Positions 39,166 through 47,549 of a stretch of DNA of 64,000 nt are shown one piece after another. The stretch is taken from NCBI RefSeq assembly GCF_900105195.1, contig NZ_FNRX01000002.1, positions 4,836,001 to 4,900,000 on the forward strand. The letters are read 5' to 3'. Below the pieces are notes generated by a model, which was not told the DNA's origin, made no database searches, and saw only the letters and a list, made by a program, of their open reading frames with translations. This DNA comes from Rhodococcus pyridinivorans. Its GTDB lineage: Bacteria; Actinomycetota; Actinomycetes; Mycobacteriales; Mycobacteriaceae. Positions within the stretch are counted from its first letter, which is position 1. Every line of letters begins with the position of its first letter. Both the position numbers and the translations under genes were made by a program.

Positions 39166-40139
39166 GACACCGCCTCCTCGACCTTCTCGTCCGTGCCGCG
39201 ACCGGTGAGCGTGAGGAACACGTCGTCGAGGGTCGGTTTCCGCAGTGCGACGTCGGAGACCCGGATGCCCGCGGCCGACAGCTTCCCGAGCGCCATCACG
39301 AGCCCGTCGGTTCCGCCGCCCGAGTCGCCGCTGACCGGCACGGTGATGCGGCCGGTACTGCGCTCGACCCTGACCTCCCCGGACGCCACCGATTCGAGCT
39401 CGCGAACCGCGCGGTCGCGCTGATCGGTGTCGGTCACGGCGAGTTCGATGCGTTCGCCACCGACGCGGCTCTTGAGCTCGTCGGCCGTGCCGCGGGCGAT
39501 GACCGTGCCCCGATCGATCACGACGATGTCGTCGGCGAGGCGTTCGGCCTCGTCCATGTACTGCGTCGTCAGCAGCAGCGTCGTGCCGCGTTGCACGAGG
39601 GTGTCGATGACGTCCCACAACCCGAGGCGGGCCCGCGGATCGAGACCCGTCGTGGGTTCGTCGAGGAACAGCACCGGAGGATCGGCGACGAGCGCACCGG
39701 CGAGGTCGAGGCGGCGTCGCATACCGCCCGAATAACCCTTGACCGGGCGATCGCCCGCTTCTTCGAGATCGAACTGTTCGAGCAACTCGCGTGCCCGGAG
39801 GCGACTGCGTTTGGCGCCGAGGTGGTACAGCCGGCCGACCATCTCGAGGTTCTCGAAGCCTGTGAGATATTCGTCGACCGCCGCGTACTGCCCCGATGCT
39901 CCGATCCTGGAGCGGAGCTTTCGCGCCTCGGTGAGGACGTCGTATCCCGCCACTTCGGCGCGACCGGCATCGGGGACGAGCAGTGTCGTCAACACCCGCA
40001 CCGTGGTGGTCTTTCCGGCCCCATTGGGCCCGAGCAGCGCGGTGACCGTCCCCTCCGGCACTCGCAGATCTACCCCGTCGAGCGCTCTGAGCTGCCCGTA
40101 TGTCTTGATCAGTCCTTCTGCAACTATGGCGTCGGCCAT
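39162..40139 (-). CDS. ABC transporter ATP-binding protein (DrrA-like)
   Basis: 325 residues from the ATG of MADAIVAEGLIKTYGQLRAL. Walker A GPNGAGKTT, signature KGYSGGMRRRLDLA, Walker B PPVLFLDEPTTGLDP, and the C-terminal DrrA-specific domain ending in RKPTLDDVFLTLTGR. Partner of the downstream permease. The 94 bp between this start and the SDR stop contains no gene. Confidence 0.9.
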   Translation of the reverse strand: MADAIVAEGLIKTYGQLRALDGVDLRVPEGTVTALLGPNGAGKTTTVRVLTTLLVPDAGRAEVAGYDVLTEARKLRSRIGASGQYAAVDEYLTGFENLEMVGRLYHLGAKRSRLRARELLEQFDLEEAGDRPVKGYSGGMRRRLDLAGALVADPPVLFLDEPTTGLDPRARLGLWDVIDTLVQRGTTLLLTTQYMDEAERLADDIVVIDRGTVIARGTADELKSRVGGERIELAVTDTDQRDRAVRELESVASGEVRVERSTGRITVPVSGDSGGGTDGLVMALGKLSAAGIRVSDVALRKPTLDDVFLTLTGRGTDEKVEEAVS

Positions 40140-40233
40140 CAGTTTCTCCCCTGACTGTGGTGGTGAGCACAGTGTGCACGAAGAGACCGACACGGTTCGA
40201 CGGGTTTTCTCATCGCTCCGCCGGGAGGATCGC

Positions 40234-41070
40234 TCAGCCCGTCACCCGGGCGGCGTTGCCGGCGTCGATCGGCAGCACGGTGCCGGAGATGTGTGCGGAC
40301 GCCTCGTCGGCGAAGAACAGAACCGCACGGGTGACCTCGGCCGGGTCGAGCCACGGCACCGGTTGTGCGTGCAGGGAGGTGAACACCGGAGCGACATCGT
40401 CGGCGGTCGGATGTTCGAGGTCGGGCCGCAGCATCCCGTAGAGCGCGTCGTTGTGGATCATCGGCGTGGAGATGTTGCCCGGGGCGACGGCGTTGACGGT
40501 GATGCCGTTCTGCGCGAGGTCCAGGGCGGCGCTCTTCGTCAGGCCGATCACGCCCCACTTCGACGCCGCATACGCGGCCATGTTGGTGTTGCCCGCTCGG
40601 CCAAGCATCGACGACACCGTGACGATACGACCGTAGCCGCGTTCGATCATCCCCGGCGTGACCGCGGCGACGGTGTTGAACACCCCGGTGAGATTGGACG
40701 CGATCGCTTCGTCCCACATCTCCTGCGGCATGCGGTACACCGGTGCCGCGACCGACACCCCGGCATTGGCGACCGCGATGTCGATCCGCCCGAGTTCGGC
40801 GTGGGCACGAGCCACCAGCGCGTCCATCGCCGGACGGTCGGCGGTGTCGAGTGTCGCAGAGACGGCGCGGCGACCGGTCGCCTCGACGAGTTGCACCGTC
40901 TCCGCGAGGTCCTCCTCGGTCGCCAGCGGATATCCCACCACCGGTGAGTCGGAACACCGGTCGCAGACGACCACGTCGGCGCCTGCCTCGGCGAATGCGA
41001 CGGCGTGCGAGCGTCCTTGGCCCCGCGCCGCTCCCGTCACGAATGCGACCTTGCCCTCGAAACCCATCAT
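40234..41070 (-). CDS. Short-chain dehydrogenase, mycofactocin-coupled type
   Basis: 278 residues from MMGFEGKVAFVTGAARGQGR. Classical Rossmann motif TGAARGQGRSHA, NAGVS, catalytic Ser (TVSSMLG) and Tyr-x3-Lys (YAASKWG). It carries the extra segment after strand 2 seen in mycofactocin-dependent SDRs (CDRCSDSPVVGYPLATEEDL), which encloses a non-exchangeable NAD. Such enzymes oxidise alcohols with mycofactocin as external acceptor. Carveol- or steroid-alcohol-like substrates are possible. The upstream start at 41154 adds residues without similarity. Confidence 0.85.
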   Translation of the reverse strand: MMGFEGKVAFVTGAARGQGRSHAVAFAEAGADVVVCDRCSDSPVVGYPLATEEDLAETVQLVEATGRRAVSATLDTADRPAMDALVARAHAELGRIDIAVANAGVSVAAPVYRMPQEMWDEAIASNLTGVFNTVAAVTPGMIERGYGRIVTVSSMLGRAGNTNMAAYAASKWGVIGLTKSAALDLAQNGITVNAVAPGNISTPMIHNDALYGMLRPDLEHPTADDVAPVFTSLHAQPVPWLDPAEVTRAVLFFADEASAHISGTVLPIDAGNAARVTG

Positions 41071-41185
41071 GACGTCCTTCCGTCGGCGCGTGATCACCTC
41101 CCTTGTACCGCGCCGAGCGAAAGGACGGATGGGTGATTCCCGGACAGCGGACATGCCCGGGGAGCAGGCACGAATCAGACGGGGA

Positions 41186-42592
41186 TCAGAGCCCGGTCCG
41201 GGCCTTCACCCGTCCCTGTTCGATGGCGTCGTGCAGCGCCTGCAGGTCGCGTTCGTTGCGGTCCGCGTAGGCCACCGCGAACGACGAGACCGCCTCGTCG
41301 AACTCCTCGTCCGTGCCGAGATAGGCCGCCAGTGCGATCCGGTCGCCGGCCCGCGCATGGGCGAAGGCGAGGACTCGGCCGCAGAGTCGGCCGTAGAGCT
41401 TCAGGCCCTTGGGCACCATCTCCTCGATCACCGCCGAACCCTTGCCGTCGCGGAGCTGACGGATATAGAAATCCCGGTTCACCCCGTCGGCCCCGGCGCC
41501 CTGCTGCCAGCCGAGGAAGATGTCGCTCGCCGACTGCATCAGCCGCTGACCGTTGACGACCCGTTCGCCCTCGTTCCGGAAGGTCGGACCGTCGACGTAG
41601 TACGACAGCACCGAACGCTGGGCCTCCTTCGCCTGCAGGAACAACGGATCGTCGTCGTCCGCACCGCGCAGCAGGAGGATCCACGCCCGCGTGCCGACAC
41701 TGCCCACTCCGACGACCTTCCGCGCGGCCTGGACCAGTTCGAACTGTTCGAGGAGGACTCGGCGGTCCCACTGTAGTGTCGCCCGGTACGAACGGACACG
41801 GCCGTACAACTCGTCGTAGATCGCCTCGGCGTCGAGGTCGGCGAAGACCTCTTCGACGGGCACGATGAGCGGCGGATCGCTGATGATCCGGCGGTGACCG
41901 TCGATGATGGTGGTCAGCTTCTCCAGTGCCTGGAGGCTGTCGCGGCGCGAGGCCTTGTCGAGCGCTTTCCGCGTGCGTTTCTCCATCTTCGCATCCAGCA
42001 GGCCACCCAACCCCGCTATCTCGGTCGTGGGATCGAGGTGGGAGTACCGCACGGCCAGATTTCCGAGTTGCGCTTGCCTACAGATCGTCTCGCGGTACTC
42101 TGCGGCACATGCCCGGGTGATCTTCCGGCGTTCCTTCGCGGTGAACCCGTTGTCGCGACCGGCGATCTCGAGGCTTGCGACCAGGCGCTTGACGTCCCAT
42201 TCGAACGGCCCCGGATAGGTTTCGTCGAAGTCGTTGACGTCGAAGGCCGTTCTCCGTTCCGGAGTCGCGAACAGGCCGAAATTGCTCGCGTGGGCGTCGC
42301 CGCACAGCTGTGTGTGCAGACCACTGTCGGATGCGCGCGACAGATCGTCGGCCATCACCAGTGCAGCACCGCGGAAGAACGCGAACGCCGACGTCGCCAT
42401 GCGGCCGTACCGGACCGGAACGAGCTGGGGGACGCGCGACTGCGCCTGACTCTCGAGCAGCGCGATCGGATCCCGGGACGACTCCCCGAGATCGGCCAGC
42501 GACTCGACGGGAGTGCCCCTCCGAGCGGCGAGACCGTTCTGGACCCGCTGTTCGCGAGTCGGATGCACGACATGTCCGTCCGTGGCCGACAT
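41186..42592 (-). CDS. DUF2252 family protein
   Basis: 468 residues from the ATG at 42592, which has GGGAGGA just upstream; a GTG four codons earlier lies inside that site. Family signatures: REQRVQNGLAARRGTPVESL at the N-terminus, FFRGAALVMADDL, LCGDAHASNFGLFATPERR (kinase-like catalytic HxxN equivalent) and FDVNDFDETYPGPFEWDVKR. DUF2252 has a distant protein-kinase-like fold and unknown substrate. It sits alone between the SDR and the sterol side-chain operon on the same strand. Confidence 0.88.
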   Translation of the reverse strand: MSATDGHVVHPTREQRVQNGLAARRGTPVESLADLGESSRDPIALLESQAQSRVPQLVPVRYGRMATSAFAFFRGAALVMADDLSRASDSGLHTQLCGDAHASNFGLFATPERRTAFDVNDFDETYPGPFEWDVKRLVASLEIAGRDNGFTAKERRKITRACAAEYRETICRQAQLGNLAVRYSHLDPTTEIAGLGGLLDAKMEKRTRKALDKASRRDSLQALEKLTTIIDGHRRIISDPPLIVPVEEVFADLDAEAIYDELYGRVRSYRATLQWDRRVLLEQFELVQAARKVVGVGSVGTRAWILLLRGADDDDPLFLQAKEAQRSVLSYYVDGPTFRNEGERVVNGQRLMQSASDIFLGWQQGAGADGVNRDFYIRQLRDGKGSAVIEEMVPKGLKLYGRLCGRVLAFAHARAGDRIALAAYLGTDEEFDEAVSSFAVAYADRNERDLQALHDAIEQGRVKARTGL

Positions 42593-42671
42593 GGGTCCTC
42601 CCACGGGGATACCACCGGAGTGTGGGCCTTCATAGTAGGCAGGCCTGCGGTCCCCTGGGAGGGAAACGGCG

Positions 42672-43841
42672 TCAGGACCGCGACAGCACCAGCCCTGAGG
42701 TCGGAACTCCTGTTCCTGCCGTGACCAGGACGTGGTCGACGTCGTCGACCTGGTTGACGGCCGTGCCGCGGATCTGCCGTACGCCCTCCGCGATGCCGTT
42801 CATGCCGTGGATGTAGGCCTCGCCCAGCTGACCGCCGTGCGTGTTGATCGGTAGCCGTCCGCCCACCTGGATGCCGTCGGCGACGAAGTCCTTGCCCTCA
42901 CCGCGGCCGCAGAAACCGAGTTCTTCGAGCTGCATGAGCACGTACGGGGTGAAGTGGTCGTAGAGCACGGCCGTGGCGATGTCCTGCGGCCCGATGCCCG
43001 CCTGCTCCCACAACTGGTCGCCGACGATGCCCATCTCCGGCAGGCCTGTGAGCCCGTCCCGGTAGTAGCTGGTCATGATGTACTGATCGGGTCCGCTCCC
43101 CTGCGCCGCGGCCGCGATCATCGCTGGGGTCTGCTTCAGGTCCTTCGCCCGCGCGGCGCTGGTGACGACGATCGCGACGCCGCCGTCCGATTCCTGGCAG
43201 CAGTCGAGCAGGTGCAGCGGCTCGGCGATCCACCGCGAGTTCTGGTGGTCCTCGAGCGTGATCGGCTTGCCGTGGAAGAACGCCTTCGGGTTCGTGGCGG
43301 CGTGCGCCCGATCCGCGACCGCCACGGCGCCGAAGTCGGCGCTCGTCGCACCGGAGACGTGCATGTAGCGTTGCGCGACCATCGCGACGAACGAGGCCGG
43401 TGTGCTCAGCCCGTGCGGGTAGGAGAACGCGTTGTCGGTTCCCGACGAATTCACCTGTGCGGCAAGGTCAATGTTGACCTGCCCGTACCGCGCGCCGGAC
43501 CGCTCGTTGAACGCCCGGTACGCGACCACCACGTCGGCCACGCCGGTCGCGACGGCCATCGCCGCCTGCTGCACCGTCGCGCACGCCGCACCGCCGCCGT
43601 AGTGGATGCGGGAGAAGAACTTCAGGTGGGGAATGCCCACCGAACGGGCCACGGCCACTTCGGTGTTGGTGTCCATCGTGAACGAGACCAGACCGTCGAC
43701 GTCGGCCGGGGTCAGTCCCGCGTCGTCGAGGGCGGCGCACACCGCTTCGGCCGCGAGGCGGAGTTCGCTGCGGCCGGAGTCCTTCGAGAAGTCGGTCGCG
43801 CCGATGCCGACGATCGCCGCTGCACCCGACAGGCCGCTCAT
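42672..43841 (-). CDS. ltp2: Steroid side-chain aldolase Ltp2 (thiolase-fold)
   Basis: 389 residues from the ATG of MSGLSGAAAIVGIGATDFSK, overlapping the chsH1 stop (ATGA). Thiolase-superfamily lipid-transfer-protein type with HYGGGAACATVQQAAMAVATG, then LPINTHGGQLGEAYIHGMNG near the C-terminus. Together with the DUF35 domain of ChsH2 it performs the retro-aldol cleavage of the 17-hydroxy-20-carboxypregnane CoA ester to release propionyl-CoA and a C19 steroid. Last gene of the chsE1-chsE2-chsH2-chsH1-ltp2 operon, the Rv3544c-Rv3540c order. Confidence 0.92.
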   Translation of the reverse strand: MSGLSGAAAIVGIGATDFSKDSGRSELRLAAEAVCAALDDAGLTPADVDGLVSFTMDTNTEVAVARSVGIPHLKFFSRIHYGGGAACATVQQAAMAVATGVADVVVAYRAFNERSGARYGQVNIDLAAQVNSSGTDNAFSYPHGLSTPASFVAMVAQRYMHVSGATSADFGAVAVADRAHAATNPKAFFHGKPITLEDHQNSRWIAEPLHLLDCCQESDGGVAIVVTSAARAKDLKQTPAMIAAAAQGSGPDQYIMTSYYRDGLTGLPEMGIVGDQLWEQAGIGPQDIATAVLYDHFTPYVLMQLEELGFCGRGEGKDFVADGIQVGGRLPINTHGGQLGEAYIHGMNGIAEGVRQIRGTAVNQVDDVDHVLVTAGTGVPTSGLVLSRS

Positions 43842-44242
43842 GCGGTGCCTCCGATCACGACAGTGGCTGTGGCCGTGATGTGTTTGCCCAGACTGTTGGT
43901 GCCGGTGATGTCGACGGTGACCAGTCCGTCCTCGACGGACGCGACGGTACCCGAGAGGGTCAGGGTGTCGTAGGCGTACCAGGGCACACCCAGTCTCAGC
44001 GAGATCGACTTCACCACCGCGCGGGGGCCGGCCCAGTCGGTGACGTAGCGCTGCACGAGGCCGGTGTCGGTGAGGATGTTGACGAAGATGTCCTTCGATC
44101 CGCGCTGCTGTGCCTTGTCGCGGTCGTGGTGCACGTCCTGGAAGTCGCGTGTGGCCAGGGCCGTCGACACGATGAAGGTGGGATCGGCGTGGATCTCGAG
44201 GGAGGGCAGGCTCTCGCCCGTCGTGACGGTCGGGGTGCTCAC
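43838..44242 (-). CDS. chsH1: MaoC-like hydratase subunit ChsH1
   Basis: 134 residues from a GTG overlapping the chsH2 stop. Single hot-dog domain with FIVSTALATRDFQDVHHDRD, in which Asp and His of RDFQDVHHD form the hydratase-2 motif. It pairs with the MaoC domain of ChsH2 to hydrate the C17-C20 enoyl-CoA made by ChsE1-ChsE2. Length equals that of Rv3541c-type proteins. Coupled to both neighbours by 4-bp overlaps. Confidence 0.92.
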   Translation of the reverse strand: MSTPTVTTGESLPSLEIHADPTFIVSTALATRDFQDVHHDRDKAQQRGSKDIFVNILTDTGLVQRYVTDWAGPRAVVKSISLRLGVPWYAYDTLTLSGTVASVEDGLVTVDITGTNSLGKHITATATVVIGGTA

Positions 44243-45288
44243 ACGTCCTCCTCGAGGGGCTTCCAGGCGTACAGCGTCCACGGCTGCCCGCCGGTCTCGT
44301 CGTCGCCGGGGAAGTCGAGGAAGGTGACCTCGACCGGCATCCCGATGCGTACCTGTCCAGGGTCGACGTCGCGGAGTTCACCGAGCATCCGGACACCCTC
44401 GTCGAGTTCGACGAGCGCGACGACGAAGGGCACCTGCCGCCCCGGCACCTTGGGCGCGTGGTGGACGACGAAGCTGAACACCGTTCCGCGACCGGAGGAT
44501 ACGACGTAGTCGGTGGTTTCCGACTTGTCGAGCCAGAGCGCCGGGACGGGTGGGTGCTGCAGGGTGCCGTCGGGGCGTCGCTGGATGCGCAGTTCGTGGG
44601 TGGCCACGCCGTCCCAGAAGAATTGCGTGTCGCGGGAGACGGACGGGCGGAGCATCCGCGTGGGGTCGAGATCGTCGGGTACCGCGGATGTGGGCCGGTC
44701 TTCCGACGTCTCCGCGCGCTCGTCCTTCGACGGCGGTGCGAACTTCAGGATGCGGAATAGCATCTCGGCGACGACCTCGTCGCCGACCTTCCACAGGTTG
44801 CGGGTGGTGAAGAACCATCCCTCTCCGAGCCCGGTCCGCTTCGGGCCGACGACGTCCTCGAGGGTGGATTCGATCGTCACCTGCTCGCCGTGGCGCAGGT
44901 AGCGGTGGTAGATCTGGTCGCAGTTGGTGGCGACCACCGAGGTGTAGCCGGCGTCGTCGAGGATCTGCGTCATCCGGCCGAGCGGGTCGTCCTTCTCGCG
45001 TTCGGCGCCGAGGCCGCGCATCGTCCACACCTGCGCCATCGCGGGCGGGGCCACGAGACCACCGTGACCGGCTGCGATCGCCGCGGTCTCGTCGGTGTAG
45101 ATCGGGTTGTCGTCGCCGATCGCCTCGAGCCAGTTGCGGATCATCGGCATGTTCACCGGATCGCGGCCGGGTCGCGGCGCGGACGGGCCGTCGCCGCGGA
45201 CCTTCTCGGCCGCCTGCCGGATCTCCTCGGGGATCCTCCCCCGAGCATCTCGTGTCACCGAACCTTGTGTCACCGAATCTCGTGTCAC
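44239..45288 (-). CDS. chsH2: Two-domain MaoC/DUF35 protein ChsH2
   Basis: 349 residues if started at the GTG at 45288, which has AGGAG six bases upstream; GTGs at 45306, 45273 and 45258 are in-frame alternatives. An N-terminal MaoC-like domain (MIRNWLEAIGDDNPIYTDET) complements ChsH1, and a C-terminal DUF35 OB-fold domain (VVSSGRGTVFSFVVHHAPKV, then VALVELDEGVRMLGEL) joins Ltp2 to form the aldolase. The first 15 residues derive from three 15-bp tandem repeats encoding SVTRD, SVTQG and SVTRD, absent from the mycobacterial protein. Confidence 0.9.
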   Translation of the reverse strand: MTRDSVTQGSVTRDARGRIPEEIRQAAEKVRGDGPSAPRPGRDPVNMPMIRNWLEAIGDDNPIYTDETAAIAAGHGGLVAPPAMAQVWTMRGLGAEREKDDPLGRMTQILDDAGYTSVVATNCDQIYHRYLRHGEQVTIESTLEDVVGPKRTGLGEGWFFTTRNLWKVGDEVVAEMLFRILKFAPPSKDERAETSEDRPTSAVPDDLDPTRMLRPSVSRDTQFFWDGVATHELRIQRRPDGTLQHPPVPALWLDKSETTDYVVSSGRGTVFSFVVHHAPKVPGRQVPFVVALVELDEGVRMLGELRDVDPGQVRIGMPVEVTFLDFPGDDETGGQPWTLYAWKPLEEDV

Positions 45289-45291
45289 CGA
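45247..45291 (-). repeat. Three 15-bp tandem repeats at the start of chsH2
   Basis: Reading on the reverse strand, units at 45291-45277, 45276-45262 and 45261-45247; the outer two are identical (TCGGTGACACGAGAT) and the middle differs at two bases. Each contains an in-frame GTG that could initiate translation. Confidence 0.95.
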
Positions 45292-45302
45292 ATTCTCCTG
45301 CC

Positions 45303-46454
45303 TCACCGCGGGACCCGCGGCATGCCCAGACCGGCGGTGGCGATCAGTTCGCGCATCACCTCGTTGACGCCACCGCCGAAGGTGATGACGACATTGCGTT
45401 TGGCCATCATGTCGAGCCAGCGGAGCAGATCGGCGGTGTCGTCGTCGGCCGGATCGCCGAAGGCACCGACGATCTCCTCGGCGAGGCGCCCGACGCGCTG
45501 GATCCGCTCGGTGGCGAACACCTTGGTCGCCGAGGCATCGGCGATGTCGACGGCGTCGTTGCTGCTCGCCGCGACCTGCCAGTTGAGCAGTTCGTTGAGT
45601 CGCCAGGTCGCGTGGATCTCGCCGAGTGCGCGTCGCACCTCGGGGCGGTCCCGGAGTTCGTGGGCGCGGACCCATTCGACGAGCCGGTCGTAGATGCCGG
45701 CGACGCGACCGGCCGGGCCGAGCATGACGCGTTCGTGGTTGAGTTGGGTGGTGATGAGCTTCCAGCCCTTGTTCTCCTCGCCGACGAGCATCTCGACGGG
45801 AACGCGTACGTCGCTGTAGTAGGTGGCGTTGACGTGGTGGGCACCGTCGCACGTGATGATCGGCGTCCAGCTGAAGCCGGGATCCTTGGTGTCGACGATG
45901 AGCACGGAGATGCCGCGGTGACGCGAGTCGGCGGGGCCGGTGCGGACGGCGAGCCAGATGTAGTCGGCGTCGTGCCCGCCGGTGGTGAAGATCTTCTGTC
46001 CGTTGACGATGTAGTGGTCGCCGTCGCGGACGGCGGTGGTGCGCAGGGCGGCGAGGTCGGTACCGGCCTCGGGTTCGGAGTAGCCGATGGCGAAGTGCAC
46101 CTCGCCGGCGAGGATGGCGGGCAGGAACTTTCGCTTCTGTTCGTCGGTCCCGTAGACCTGCAGGGTCGGGCCGACGGTCTGCAGGGTGACGCTCGGCAAC
46201 GGCACGTCGGCGCGGACGGCCTCGTTGGCGAAGATCTGCTGTTCCACGTCGCCGAAGCCGCGGCCGCCGAACTCGACGGGCCAGCCTACGCCGAGCCAAC
46301 CGTCCTTGCCCATGCGACGCACGACCTCGCGATAGGTGGGGCCGTGCCGCTCCGTGCGCATGATCGCAGCCTCCTCGGGTGAGACGAGGCTGCTGAAGTA
46401 GCGCCGCAGTTCGGCTTGCAGTGCGCGCTGGTCGTCGGTCAGATCGATGAACAC
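45303..46454 (-). CDS. chsE2: Acyl-CoA dehydrogenase subunit ChsE2 (FadE29 type)
   Basis: 383 residues from a GTG at 46454 (VFIDLTDDQRALQAELRRYF) that lies 16 bp inside chsE1. Signatures GYSEPEAGTDLAALRTTA and GGHDADYIWLAVRTG, and the C-terminal TFGGGVNEVMRELIATAGLG. With ChsE1 it forms the alpha2beta2 dehydrogenase that oxidises the 3-carbon (C20-C22) side-chain CoA ester. A long upstream open frame is antisense-like noise over chsE1. Confidence 0.9.
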   Translation of the reverse strand: MFIDLTDDQRALQAELRRYFSSLVSPEEAAIMRTERHGPTYREVVRRMGKDGWLGVGWPVEFGGRGFGDVEQQIFANEAVRADVPLPSVTLQTVGPTLQVYGTDEQKRKFLPAILAGEVHFAIGYSEPEAGTDLAALRTTAVRDGDHYIVNGQKIFTTGGHDADYIWLAVRTGPADSRHRGISVLIVDTKDPGFSWTPIITCDGAHHVNATYYSDVRVPVEMLVGEENKGWKLITTQLNHERVMLGPAGRVAGIYDRLVEWVRAHELRDRPEVRRALGEIHATWRLNELLNWQVAASSNDAVDIADASATKVFATERIQRVGRLAEEIVGAFGDPADDDTADLLRWLDMMAKRNVVITFGGGVNEVMRELIATAGLGMPRVPR

Positions 46455-47488
46455 CGGGCCCCCACGAGGTCGAGTCGGTACGAGGCGCCGCCGAGCAACC
46501 GGGCGAGGTCCTTGGCGGTCGACGAGTACTTGTGCAGCGGATAGGTCTCGTCCACACCCACGCCGCCGTGCAGGTGGTGCAGCACCCGCATGGCCGGCGG
46601 CAGTTCGGCGGCGATCCAGTAGGCGGTGATGTCGAGATCGTCCGCGGCGTCGAGACCTTCGGCCAGGCGCCAGACCGACGACAGCGCCGCGACGTGCAGG
46701 GTGCGGGCGGTGACGTAGACGTCGGCGATCTGCTGTGCGACGGCCTGGAAGGTCGCGAGCGGCTTGCCGAACTGGTGCCGCTCGCTGACGTGCTTCGCCG
46801 TGAGTTCGGTTGCCCCGGAGAGCAGTCCGTCGGCGAAGGCCGCCACGGCGGCGAGCGCGATCCGGTGGAGCATCGCCACAGCGTCGGTGCCGGATTCGGC
46901 GAGCAGGACACCCACGGGGCCGTCGGCGCGCACCGAGAACTCGGGAGAGCCGGTCGAGGTGGGGCTCGAACGCAGGGTCATGCCCACGGCGTCGGGAGCC
47001 ACCGCGACCACGCCTGCGTCGGTGGGCAGCAGCACCACGCGTGCCCGATCGGCGTAGGGCACGGCGACGAACGAACCGGTGACCGCGTGGCCCCCGTCGG
47101 TGGCGACCGCCGTGGCGGCCGGTTGCTCCGGGAAGGCGCGCCCCGGTTCGCCGAGCGCGGCCGTGAGCACGGCTCCTTCGGCGACGCCGGCGAGCAGGTC
47201 GTCCTGTTGCTGTTCGGAGGCGAGCGCGAGGATCGGCAGCACGCCCAGGCCGAGGGTGGCCAGGGCCGGGGTCTGCGCGGCTCCGCGTCCGATCTCGGTG
47301 AGCACGGTGGCGACCTCGCCGAGCCCGAGGCCCGACCCGCCGAGACGCTCCGGCAGAGCGAGCGAGAGCAGGTCGGCGTCGGCCAGCGCGGCCCACAACG
47401 CGTCGTCGGTGAGGCCGCGTTTCAGGAGACCGGCCGCCACACCGGCGATTTCCTCCTGTGTCTCGTCACGTGCGAAGTCCACGGTCAC
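46439..47488 (-). CDS. chsE1: Acyl-CoA dehydrogenase subunit ChsE1 (FadE28 type)
   Basis: 349 residues from a GTG (MTVDFARDETQEEIAGVAAG). Small-subunit acyl-CoA dehydrogenase with AKHVSERHQFGKPLATFQAV and LHHLHGGVGVDETYPLHKYS. First gene of the side-chain operon; a KstR operator ends 12 bp upstream of the start and GGTGG provides the ribosome site. Partner and function as for ChsE2; identity follows from operon order as well as family. Confidence 0.9.
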   Translation of the reverse strand: MTVDFARDETQEEIAGVAAGLLKRGLTDDALWAALADADLLSLALPERLGGSGLGLGEVATVLTEIGRGAAQTPALATLGLGVLPILALASEQQQDDLLAGVAEGAVLTAALGEPGRAFPEQPAATAVATDGGHAVTGSFVAVPYADRARVVLLPTDAGVVAVAPDAVGMTLRSSPTSTGSPEFSVRADGPVGVLLAESGTDAVAMLHRIALAAVAAFADGLLSGATELTAKHVSERHQFGKPLATFQAVAQQIADVYVTARTLHVAALSSVWRLAEGLDAADDLDITAYWIAAELPPAMRVLHHLHGGVGVDETYPLHKYSSTAKDLARLLGGASYRLDLVGARCSSI

Positions 47489-47499
47489 CCACCTTCGAA

Positions 47500-47513
47500 T
47501 AGAACGTGTTCCA
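47500..47513. promoter_or_regulatory. KstR operator upstream of chsE1
   Basis: TAGAACGTGTTCCA, full match to TnnAACnnGTTnnA, 12 bp from the chsE1 start, controlling chsE1-chsE2-chsH2-chsH1-ltp2. Confidence 0.88.
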
Positions 47514-47549
47514 GTTGTAGCACTCCCCGGCGCCCTGCGGAAGGACCGC

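Noticed and set aside
42605..42671. Separate promoter or operator for ltp2
   Set aside because: This gap lies after the ltp2 stop and before the DUF2252 start region; ltp2 is reached from chsE1 by overlapping genes, and no KstR site is present here.
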